From contig CAJWZG010000047.1 in the NCBI GenBank assembly GCA_913049565.1, forward strand, positions 1 to 14,606: a DNA stretch of 14,606 bases, written 5' to 3'. Below are positions 1 through 6,922 of this stretch, in pieces. Numbering within the stretch: the stretch's first letter is position 1; each line of letters opens with the position of its first letter. Under the pieces are notes generated by a model. It saw nothing but the letters and a program-made list of their open reading frames with translations. It was not told the origin of the DNA and did no database searches. The translations under genes and the position numbers were made by a program. Source of the DNA: an uncultured Gammaproteobacteria bacterium. Its GTDB lineage: Bacteria > Pseudomonadota > Gammaproteobacteria > Pseudomonadales > Azotimanducaceae_A.

Positions 1-126
1 GGTTGTTTCGGCATAGCCTACCTTCGCAAGCAAAGCGATGGTGGCTCGGCATATGCCGTCGCGCGCGCGGGCGCTTTTCAGTTGCTGCAATCCCTGCTCA
101 GCGGCCAAAACAATTCCCCTCTTTAA
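1..126 (+). CDS. 3' end of an unrecognised gene (partial)
   Basis: The frame beginning at base 1 is open from the window edge to a TAA at 124-126. It gives 41 residues ending in GQNNSPL, with an Ala/Leu-rich stretch (AYAVARAGAFQLLQSLL) that looks like a C-terminal amphipathic helix. The composition and third-position GC look coding. I do not recognise the family from this short piece. It lies on the same strand as the carboxylase operon, with 107 nt before that operon's ATG, so it could be an upstream operon member or a separate gene. Confidence 0.45.
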   Translation, partial: GCFGIAYLRKQSDGGSAYAVARAGAFQLLQSLLSGQNNSPL

Positions 127-233
127 CAACAAAAAACTAACACAAAAAAACCTTATGACTGGCTTTTTATTCTGCTAGCTTTAATGCCAATAGGGGTGTT
201 TTGGCTTATTTTCAGCAGGAGGGGGACTCAACT
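127..233 (+). promoter_or_regulatory. AT-rich leader with strong Shine-Dalgarno before the carboxylase operon
   Basis: This 107-nt gap is A/T-rich in its first half, with A-runs around 129-157 and a T-run near 164-170, so a promoter for the following operon is plausible. I cannot pick out convincing -35 and -10 boxes. AGGAGG at 217-222, followed by more G, sits 11 nt before the ATG at 234 and decides the start of the next gene. No clear terminator hairpin for the upstream gene is visible. Confidence 0.4.
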
Positions 234-1886
234 ATGACTGTCTTAGAATCGAAATTGGACACGCGGTCTGAGGTGTTTCAAACCAACAAATCCGATATGT
301 TGGATACCTTGGCTCAGTTGCGCGAATTATACGACGAGGCTGCGGAGGGCGGCGGTGAAGAAGCAGTGGCGCGTATTCGTAAGCGCGGAAAAATGCCGAT
401 TCGCGAACGTATCTCCCATGTGCTCGATCAAGATTCACCATTCTTGGAAATCAGCCCATTAGCCGCTTGGCGCTCTTCTTACGACATTGGATCCGGTTTC
501 GTTGTAGGCATCGGTGTGATCGAAGGTGTGGAGTGCGTGATTTTGGGTCATGACCCATCTGTTCGCGCTGGTGCTTTTAACCCCTTTAACTCAAAAAAGT
601 TGATGCGTGGTCTTGAGATCGCGCGAGAAAATCGCATGCCTTATGTACAGTTTGTCGAGAGCGCTGGAGCGGATTTGCGCGGCGCGAGCGGCGACGGACA
701 AGGTGATCCCAACGCAGAGGCCGAAGCCGCACTGCAGCGCGAGGTCGATCACTTTGCAGAATCCGGACGCTTATTCTACGAGATTTCAGAACTGTCCAAA
801 ATGCGCATCCCCACCGTGTCACTGATCTTTGGTGCGGCCACCGCCGGGGGGGCTTATCAACCTGGCATGAGCGATTACAATATTATGGTGAAGAATCAGG
901 CCATGGTGTCTCTTGGCGGCCCGCCGCTGGTGAAAATGGCTACTGGCGAAGACGCTGATGCGGAGAGTCTTGGCGGCGCCGATATGCATACTCAAATTTC
1001 CGGCTTAGGCGATTACCTCGCCCAAGACGAAATGGACGGAATTCGCATTTGCCGCGAAGTCGTTTCGCATCTGAACTGGCGCAAACTAGGGCCGGAGCCC
1101 AAGCCAGAATTTGCCGAGCCAACCCATGATAGTGAAGACCTGCTGGGGATGGTTTCCAAAGACCTGAAAAGCCCGCTAGACATACGGGAAGTCATCATTC
1201 GCGTCGTCGATGGCTCGGCCTTCGAGGAATTCAAACCCCTTTACGGTCCATCGGTAGTCTGCGGTTGGGCATCTATCCACGGATATCCCATTGGTATTGT
1301 CGGCAACAACGGTGCGCTCTTCTCAGAGTCAGCCGAAAAAGCGGCCCAATTTATCCAGCTATGCAATCAAATTGATGTGCCGTTGCTGTTTCTGCACAAC
1401 ATCACCGGCTTCATCGTCGGCACCGACTTTGAACAAGGCGGGATTACGAAAAACGGCTCAAAAATGGTTAACGCCGTAGCGAATTCAACGGTGCCCCATA
1501 TCACCGTCATTGTGGGTGCGTCCTACGGTGCAGGTAACTACGGTATGAGCGGTCGCGCCTTCGGCACCAAGTTCACTTTCATCTGGCCTCACTCCAAAAT
1601 CGCCGTGATGGGCCCTGCGGTGATGGCAGGTGTGATGACCATCGTCGGTAAGGGCGCTGCTGCGCGTCGAGGCATTGAGTTCGATGAAGAGGCCGACGCC
1701 CAACGAGCAGCGTTTGCCGAACACTGGGCGGAAGAACGATCCAAGGGCCTCTACGCTACCTCGCGAGTTTCAGACGACGGCATGATCGACCCGCGAGACA
1801 CGCGTAACGTCGTCGCCATGTCACTGTCGGCTTGCCACAACAACGCCGTCAAAGGCACTAAGGAGTACGGCACATGGCGCATGTAA
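234..1886 (+). CDS. Acyl-CoA carboxylase carboxyltransferase (beta) subunit, AtuC/LiuB-like
   Basis: This cytosolic subunit would transfer CO2 from carboxybiotin to an acyl-CoA. The reading frame could open at TTG 201, but ATG 234 is preferred because AGGAGG at 217-222 would otherwise lie inside the gene. This gives 550 residues, normal for MCC/GCC-class beta subunits. The crotonase-like N-lobe carries the oxyanion motif TAGGAYQPGMSDY (about 203-215), followed by LGGPPLVK, ATGE and LGGAD, all typical of methylcrotonyl- and geranyl-CoA carboxylases. The C-lobe carries GASYGAGNYGMSGRAF from residue 428. Where MCC/GCC enzymes usually have a GGEQAA loop, this protein has MGPAVMAG (459-466), so substrate choice may differ. 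The gene overlaps the biotin subunit by 13 nt, implying co-translation as an alpha/beta complex. Geranyl-CoA, methylcrotonyl-CoA or another branched acyl-CoA remain possible. Confidence 0.88.
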   Translation: MTVLESKLDTRSEVFQTNKSDMLDTLAQLRELYDEAAEGGGEEAVARIRKRGKMPIRERISHVLDQDSPFLEISPLAAWRSSYDIGSGFVVGIGVIEGVECVILGHDPSVRAGAFNPFNSKKLMRGLEIARENRMPYVQFVESAGADLRGASGDGQGDPNAEAEAALQREVDHFAESGRLFYEISELSKMRIPTVSLIFGAATAGGAYQPGMSDYNIMVKNQAMVSLGGPPLVKMATGEDADAESLGGADMHTQISGLGDYLAQDEMDGIRICREVVSHLNWRKLGPEPKPEFAEPTHDSEDLLGMVSKDLKSPLDIREVIIRVVDGSAFEEFKPLYGPSVVCGWASIHGYPIGIVGNNGALFSESAEKAAQFIQLCNQIDVPLLFLHNITGFIVGTDFEQGGITKNGSKMVNAVANSTVPHITVIVGASYGAGNYGMSGRAFGTKFTFIWPHSKIAVMGPAVMAGVMTIVGKGAAARRGIEFDEEADAQRAAFAEHWAEERSKGLYATSRVSDDGMIDPRDTRNVVAMSLSACHNNAVKGTKEYGTWRM

Positions 1887-3862
1887 TCACCCCCATCAGC
1901 CGCTTATTGGTCGCCAATCGCGGCGAAATTGCGCGGCGCATCAATCGAACCGCTCAAGCCATGGGCATCAGTACGGTGGCGATTTATGCCGACGGCGACG
2001 TCAACGCTCCCTTCGTATTGGAGGCGGATACGGCAATTGCCTTGCATGGCAAAAGCACCGGCGAAACTTACTTAGACGTAGGCAAAGTACTTGAGGCAGC
2101 TACACGCAGTGGTGCAGACGCGATTCATCCCGGCTACGGATTTTTGTCTGAGAACCAAGCATTCGCGCAGGCGGTCATTGACGCTGGCATCAAATGGCTG
2201 GGGCCGTCACCGGAGGTGATCGGCCTTATGGGCAATAAATTGTCGGCAAAGCGCCTGATGGACGAAGCGGGTGTACCTACCCTGCCAGGCATTGAAATTA
2301 CCGAGACCACCGATATCGTTTCTGCGGCTGGGGAAATCGGCTATCCGGTGCTGGTTAAAGCATCCGCCGGCGGTGGTGGTCGCGGTATGCGCGTAGTTGA
2401 GAGCGAAGCTGAACTGATGGCAGCAGTTGAGGGAGCCAAACGCGAGGCGGGAACATCTTTTGGTGATGACACTGTCTTTCTTGAGAAATGGCTCGCCACG
2501 TCGCGACATATTGAAATTCAAATTCTTGGTGATAACCACGGCAATCTCGTGCACTGCTACGAACGTGAGTGTTCGATCCAGCGGCGGCACCAAAAAATCA
2601 TCGAAGAGGCCCCCTCTCCCGCCGTGGACGACGCTTTGCGCTCACGCATGGGTGACGCGGCAATTGCCGCAGCGCGAAAACTCGGCTACGCCTCGGCTGG
2701 CACCGTCGAGTTTTTGCTCGGCAGCGACGACGATTTCTACTTTCTGGAAGTAAACGCCCGTCTACAGGTAGAGCACCCTGTCACCGAAGAAATTATTGGA
2801 AAAGATCTCGTGCGTGAGCAGATACGTGTCGCGGAAGGAGAGGCACTGTCTTTTTCGCAGGAAGATATCTCGATCAATGGTCATGCTATCGAAGCTCGAC
2901 TGTACGCGGAAAATCCTGCCAAAGGCTTTCTGCCGTCACCGGGTCCAGTGCTGGTGTGGAAACCTGCAACAACGGGCGGTGCGCGTTTCGATTCGGGGGT
3001 TGAGGCCGGTAGCGAAATTAGCACTCAATTTGATCCGATGATCGCCAAAGTCATTGTACATGCAGCAACGCGCAGAGAGGCCGCTGGTCGGCTGGCTAGA
3101 GTACTGGAAACCACAGCCATTGCGGGCCTCAATACCAACCGAGATTTCTTGGTAACTACCTTGCGCACCCCGGAATATCTCGCCGGCGATACCACCACCG
3201 ATTTCATTGAGCGCGTAAAACCTGCATTGCAACGCGAAGTATCGGATTTGGAACTGCTACAGACGGTGATAGCCGTCAGTATGGAAAGTCAGGCGCAACG
3301 ACGAGGCAAGGCAAAAGTCTTGCCCACTCTGCCCAGCGGGTTTCGAAACTCCACCATGCCGATGCAATCGACAACTTACACTATTGGCGAAAGAGAACTG
3401 ACCGTAGCTTACCAAAGTCAACGTGACGGCTCATTTCAGGTCGAATGCAACGATCAAGCGCACACCGTGTGGATCCACCGTGCAGGTGAAGGCGTCATTG
3501 ATCTGGCCTTAAATGGTCAACGACTGCTGTTCGATATTGCGCGCAACGGCATGCAGTGGCTAGTTCACGGCGATAACGGCGATTTAGTGTTTACTCAGAC
3601 GCCGCGATATCCAGACCCACGGGGCGTTGACAGTGGCGGCGGATTGATTGCCCCTATGCCTGGCGCTGTGCTGACCACTGAGGTCTCGGCGGGCGATAGC
3701 GTCACCAAGGGTGATCTACTGGTGATACTTGAAGCCATGAAGATGGAGCACCGAATCGTCGCGCCCAGAGATGGCACCGTTGAACAGATGCATGTCGCTA
3801 TTGGCGATCAGGTGGATAACGCCCAGTTACTGGTCACGTTAACGGAGGAGGGAAAATCATGA
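1874..3862 (+). CDS. Acyl-CoA carboxylase alpha subunit: biotin carboxylase plus biotin carrier, AtuF/LiuD-like
   Basis: This 662-residue protein carboxylates its own biotin using ATP and bicarbonate, then hands CO2 to the beta subunit encoded just upstream. The N-terminal motif LLVANRGEIARRI (about 11-23) and the ATP-grasp loop KASAGGGGRGM (from K162) mark biotin carboxylase. ECSIQRRHQKIIEEAPSP and LEVNARLQVEHPVTE supply the ATP/metal site. After about residue 450 comes a weakly conserved stretch with LPSGFRNS, resembling the BT (alpha/beta interaction) region of PCC/MCC alpha subunits. The C-terminal biotinyl domain has EAMKMEH, with K623 as the predicted biotinylated lysine. AGGAG at 1861-1865 lies 8 nt before the ATG, inside the preceding gene. 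The class is certain, but the acyl-CoA partner depends on the beta subunit. Confidence 0.9.
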   Translation: MAHVITPISRLLVANRGEIARRINRTAQAMGISTVAIYADGDVNAPFVLEADTAIALHGKSTGETYLDVGKVLEAATRSGADAIHPGYGFLSENQAFAQAVIDAGIKWLGPSPEVIGLMGNKLSAKRLMDEAGVPTLPGIEITETTDIVSAAGEIGYPVLVKASAGGGGRGMRVVESEAELMAAVEGAKREAGTSFGDDTVFLEKWLATSRHIEIQILGDNHGNLVHCYERECSIQRRHQKIIEEAPSPAVDDALRSRMGDAAIAAARKLGYASAGTVEFLLGSDDDFYFLEVNARLQVEHPVTEEIIGKDLVREQIRVAEGEALSFSQEDISINGHAIEARLYAENPAKGFLPSPGPVLVWKPATTGGARFDSGVEAGSEISTQFDPMIAKVIVHAATRREAAGRLARVLETTAIAGLNTNRDFLVTTLRTPEYLAGDTTTDFIERVKPALQREVSDLELLQTVIAVSMESQAQRRGKAKVLPTLPSGFRNSTMPMQSTTYTIGERELTVAYQSQRDGSFQVECNDQAHTVWIHRAGEGVIDLALNGQRLLFDIARNGMQWLVHGDNGDLVFTQTPRYPDPRGVDSGGGLIAPMPGAVLTTEVSAGDSVTKGDLLVILEAMKMEHRIVAPRDGTVEQMHVAIGDQVDNAQLLVTLTEEGKS

Positions 3863-4635
3863 GCGGAACCGAAGCTACTCTGTACGAGATTCGAAACGGT
3901 GCAGCATGGATCACCCTGAATCGTCCAGAAAACCGCAATGCGCTCTCCGCCATTTTGGTTACTGAACTGTACGATCATCTGCTGGCATCAAACGAAAATG
4001 ATGATGTGCGCTGTATCGTCATTACTGGAAACGGCCCAGCATTTTGTGCCGGCGCCGATTTAAAGAGTCCGCCGGGCCAACTGTCCGAGGGCGTCGGCCG
4101 AGCTGTCCCTTATGCCGACGTGCTTACCGCCATAATGGACAGCCCCAAGCCGGTCATTGCGGCCATTAATGGTGCGGCTTTTGCGGGGGGTTTAGGTCTC
4201 GTCGGGGCGTCGGATATTGTCGTGACCCGTACCGATGTCCAATTCAGCTTTAGCGAAGTTCGCATCGGCGTTATACCCGCGATTATCTCTGTGGTTTGTA
4301 TGCCGAAGCTTGGCGTGCATCACGGCATGAAACTGTTTTTAACCGGCGAACGATTTGATGGTCAACAAGCCGTCGATATGGGTCTGGCCCACATAACAGT
4401 GCCTCAAGATGAGTTAGTCGGCACCGTTGAAGAGCAAATAGCCATGATCAATCTGGGTGGGCCGATCGCAGTACAGGAATGCAAGAAACTCGCACGCCGG
4501 GTACCTCAGCTTTCTATCGAGGAAGGCTTTAGAGAAACAGCCGAGTGGAGCGCGCGAATGTTTCGTTCTGACGAAGGTGCAGAGGGGATGGCATCATTTC
4601 GCGAAAAGCGCAAACCTAGCTGGGTCAAAGAGTAG
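3859..4635 (+). CDS. Enoyl-CoA hydratase/isomerase (crotonase) family protein, AtuE/LiuC-like
   Basis: This 258-residue crotonase overlaps the biotin subunit by an ATGA and has GGAGGAGGG (3844-3852) 6 nt before its ATG. The oxyanion-hole segments are GPAFCAGADLK and INGAAFAGGLGL (103-114). In classical enoyl-CoA hydratase two glutamates act in catalysis. Here the second is kept (E133 in FSEVRIG) while the first position is Gly113. I recall the same pattern (GLG ... SEVRLG, then IPAxIS) from the methylglutaconyl-/isohexenylglutaconyl-CoA hydratase branch, which fits a hydratase acting on the carboxylated product of the upstream enzyme. Length is normal. The expected step is hydration of a 3-methylglutaconyl-CoA-type intermediate to an HMG-CoA-like one, but this is inferred from neighbours and motif pattern. 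Confidence 0.82.
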   Translation: MSGTEATLYEIRNGAAWITLNRPENRNALSAILVTELYDHLLASNENDDVRCIVITGNGPAFCAGADLKSPPGQLSEGVGRAVPYADVLTAIMDSPKPVIAAINGAAFAGGLGLVGASDIVVTRTDVQFSFSEVRIGVIPAIISVVCMPKLGVHHGMKLFLTGERFDGQQAVDMGLAHITVPQDELVGTVEEQIAMINLGGPIAVQECKKLARRVPQLSIEEGFRETAEWSARMFRSDEGAEGMASFREKRKPSWVKE

Positions 4636-4651
4636 CCGAACTATTAGACAG

Positions 4652-4673
4652 CACGGATGTACCGTGTGGAGGG
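4652..4673 (+). promoter_or_regulatory. Small hairpin abutting the ribosome-binding site of the atuA-like gene
   Basis: CACGG (4652-4656) and CCGTG (4662-4666) can pair around a five-base loop, extendable by a G-T pair. The arm ends one base before GGAGGG (4668-4673), which sits 6 nt upstream of the ATG at 4680. This is the only gap inside the operon (44 nt). The hairpin could tune translation or mRNA processing, but a 5-6 bp stem is short and could be chance. Confidence 0.3.
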
Positions 4674-4679
4674 AAAAAT

Positions 4680-6455
4680 ATGAGTGATATCATACGGATT
4701 GGTAACTGCAGTGGCTTTTATGGTGACCGCCTAGACGCGGCACGAGAAATGGTTGAGGGCGGACCGATCGACGTGCTCACCGGTGACTACCTCGCCGAAC
4801 TGACCATGTCGATTCTCTACAACCAAAAACAAACCCGAGGCGAAGAGAGCGGTTACGTTGGCACTTTCTTAAAGCAGATTAAAGATGTCGCATCTTTATG
4901 CGCAGAAAAGAACATTAAAATCGTTAGCAACGCAGGCGGCCTAAACCCTAAAAGCATGGCCAGGGAGGTTGAAAACATCTTGTTGGAACTTGGAGTAGAC
5001 CTAAAGGTTGCCTATATAGACGGTGATGACTTGCTACCCGACCTTGAACAACTTCAAAACGACGGAGAAGAGTTTACCAACCTCGACACTCAGCAGGCCT
5101 TGCGGGATACCGACCAAACAGCCCTAACAGCTAACGCCTACCTTGGTGGCTGGGGAATTAAAGAGGCGCTTGATCAAGGGGCAGATATCGTTATTTGTCC
5201 TCGGGTTACCGATGCAGCAGTGGTGATCGGGCCTGCTGCATGGAAATTTAATTGGCGGCGCAACGATTATGACGCCTTAGCTGGAGCCTTAGCTGCTGGC
5301 CATATTATTGAATGTGGCGCTCAGTGCTGCGGCGGCAACTATGCTTTTTTTGAGGAAGTGCCTAGCTTTCGTAATGTCGGTTATCCTATTGCTGAAATCG
5401 AGGCCGATGGGAACTTCACCATCACCAAACACCCCGGCACTGGCGGACTAATTTCCGAGGGAACCGTAAAAGCCCAACTGCTGTATGAGATATCGACCCC
5501 CGCCTATTATAATCCGGATGTCATAGCGCACTTCGACACTATGCAAATTGAGGAGGCTGGTGAGGATCGAGTTTATGTGAGTGGTTGCCGAGGCAGCAGC
5601 CCGCCACCCACTCATAAGGTCTGCTTCAATACGCAAGGGCTGTATAAGCAGTCGATGGAGGTATTACTCACTGGCCTTGATATCGAGAAGAAGGCCGAGC
5701 TGTATCTAGATGCGGTGTTCCACAACATGGGCGGAAGAGAACAGTTTGATGACATCGATATCCAACTGATCCGCAGCGACCACGAAGATCCTGATTCCAA
5801 CGAAGTTGCACATGCAGCATTGAGAGTCACTATTACTGGCAAGGATCCCAGTAAATTTGGTCGAATTTTCGCCGCCAAAACCACCGAGTTAGCGCTGGCG
5901 GGTATCCCGGGAAACACAGGCCGAGGGGCTTCGGGCTTCAACGGGGCACCGGCCATTATCCACTGGCCTGCCCTCATCAGCAGCCAACGCCTCAGCGAGC
6001 GCGTGCACTTTGGCGGCACCACGACGGAAGTGTTGCCAACCCAACGATTGAATCTGGAAGAAATCTATTACCAGCAGACGCCGGCGAGTATCGGGCCTGC
6101 ACCTGAAGGTCCTGGGGTAAAAATTCCTTTTGGTCGTCTCTTTGGAACACGCTCGGGCGATAAAGGCGGCAACGCCAACTGCGGCGTCTGGGCGAAGACG
6201 GACGAGGCTTACAGCTTTCTCTGCGAGTTTCTTACCGTCGATGAATTCAAGCGTTTAGTGCCCGATTTCGGGCAATACGAGGTTGAGCGCTACGACATGC
6301 CCAATCTAAGAGCGATGAATTTCTACATTAAAGGAGTGCTTGGAACCGGTGCTGCCTCGAATCATCGAATTGACAAACAAGCAAAGTCCCTAGGTGAATA
6401 CCTGCGCGCAAAGTACATCGAGGTGCCAGAGGTGCTGGCGCAAGGGGTCAATTGA
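4680..6455 (+). CDS. atuA: AtuA-like protein (DUF1446, acyclic terpene utilisation family)
   Basis: This 591-residue protein begins with IRIGNCSGFYGDR and GGPIDVLTGDYLAELTM, hallmark segments of the AtuA/DUF1446 family. It continues through VICPRVTDAAVVIGPAAW, ECGAQCCGGN, PGTGGLI and GNTGRGASG. A separate C-terminal region (about 481-580), starting PFGRLFGTRSGDKGGNANCGVW, matches the small ferredoxin-fold-like domain fused to the main domain in full-length family members. No signal peptide or membrane segment is visible, so it is probably cytosolic. In Pseudomonas aeruginosa the homologue opens the atuABCDEFGH cluster for citronellol/geraniol breakdown, but its biochemical activity is not established to my knowledge. 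Here it is the last gene of a four-gene carboxylase operon and ends just before a strong hairpin. The family call is firm; the symbol denotes family membership, not a proven terpene role. Confidence 0.88.
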   Translation: MSDIIRIGNCSGFYGDRLDAAREMVEGGPIDVLTGDYLAELTMSILYNQKQTRGEESGYVGTFLKQIKDVASLCAEKNIKIVSNAGGLNPKSMAREVENILLELGVDLKVAYIDGDDLLPDLEQLQNDGEEFTNLDTQQALRDTDQTALTANAYLGGWGIKEALDQGADIVICPRVTDAAVVIGPAAWKFNWRRNDYDALAGALAAGHIIECGAQCCGGNYAFFEEVPSFRNVGYPIAEIEADGNFTITKHPGTGGLISEGTVKAQLLYEISTPAYYNPDVIAHFDTMQIEEAGEDRVYVSGCRGSSPPPTHKVCFNTQGLYKQSMEVLLTGLDIEKKAELYLDAVFHNMGGREQFDDIDIQLIRSDHEDPDSNEVAHAALRVTITGKDPSKFGRIFAAKTTELALAGIPGNTGRGASGFNGAPAIIHWPALISSQRLSERVHFGGTTTEVLPTQRLNLEEIYYQQTPASIGPAPEGPGVKIPFGRLFGTRSGDKGGNANCGVWAKTDEAYSFLCEFLTVDEFKRLVPDFGQYEVERYDMPNLRAMNFYIKGVLGTGAASNHRIDKQAKSLGEYLRAKYIEVPEVLAQGVN

Positions 6456-6469
6456 TCGCGCGTAAGATA

Positions 6470-6497
6470 ACCGCTGAGTCAATACTGACCCAGCGGT
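6470..6497. terminator. Hairpin between the atuA-like gene and the convergent membrane-protein gene
   Basis: ACCGCTGAGTCA (6470-6481) pairs with TGACCCAGCGGT (6486-6497) around the loop ATAC: a 12-bp stem with one A:C mismatch. It starts 14 nt after the + strand stop and lies 6 nt past the - strand stop at 6504, so it can serve both convergent genes. On the + strand no U-tract follows. On the - strand the next bases are TTATCTTA, weakly U-rich. It is best read as a bidirectional terminator or 3'-end-stabilising stem. Confidence 0.65.
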
Positions 6498-6503
6498 AAG
6501 CGG

Positions 6504-6839
6504 TTAGGATACCTCAGCAGATGAATCGCTCTCCGTTAACTGCGAAACGATAACCAATGTGAAATTGGCTATGACCATCCCCGCAATTATCACGGCAAAA
6601 TTATCGATTATCCCATTCAAATGAACGCCTACTGCAGGAATGGCGTCAAGCGTGTTCGCAATAGTGGGTAGCGCTATTGCGGCAACAGCGTAAGCCGTTC
6701 TGCTCGCCATATCCGCTAGTGGTGTCATAAACCCGCTAAGCAATCCGAACAACACCGGAATTAACGCCCACTACTGCAGCGGCACAAAAACAGCCACAAT
6801 CGCTAGCAACACACCTAACCCGGTCAAGATTTGGTTCAT
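6504..6839 (-). pseudogene. Small multi-pass membrane protein gene interrupted by in-frame TAG
   Basis: Read from ATG 6839 on the - strand, preceded by GAGGGGA (6851-6857) at 11 nt, the frame gives 22 residues (MNQILTGLGVLLAIVAVFVPLQ). It then meets TAG at 6773-6771 and continues in the same frame for 88 more codons to a TGA at 6504. Ignoring the stop, the product is 111 residues with hydrophobic segments at about 4-21, 25-41, 48-64 and 77-101 and a short acidic/Ser tail, so it would sit in the inner membrane with three or four passes. One base change (CAG or TGG to TAG) explains the break, and I saw no second lesion. I do not recognise the family. Alternatives are a sequencing error, amber read-through, or translation of only the downstream part from GTG 6755. 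Confidence 0.6.
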
Positions 6840-6922
6840 ACTTATACAATTCCCCTCATATGATTTAATGCCTTTACTGGCCGACAAAGCAGACCACAAA
6901 ACACACCAATGCGAGCTTCAAT

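Noticed and set aside
201..233. Upstream TTG start adding 11 residues to the carboxyltransferase subunit
   Set aside because: The extension would place the AGGAGG Shine-Dalgarno inside the coding region, and ATG 234 is well spaced from it.
2207..2593. Minus-strand 128-codon frame inside the biotin carboxylase gene
   Set aside because: It is antisense to conserved ATP-grasp sequence and shows no motif or ribosome site.
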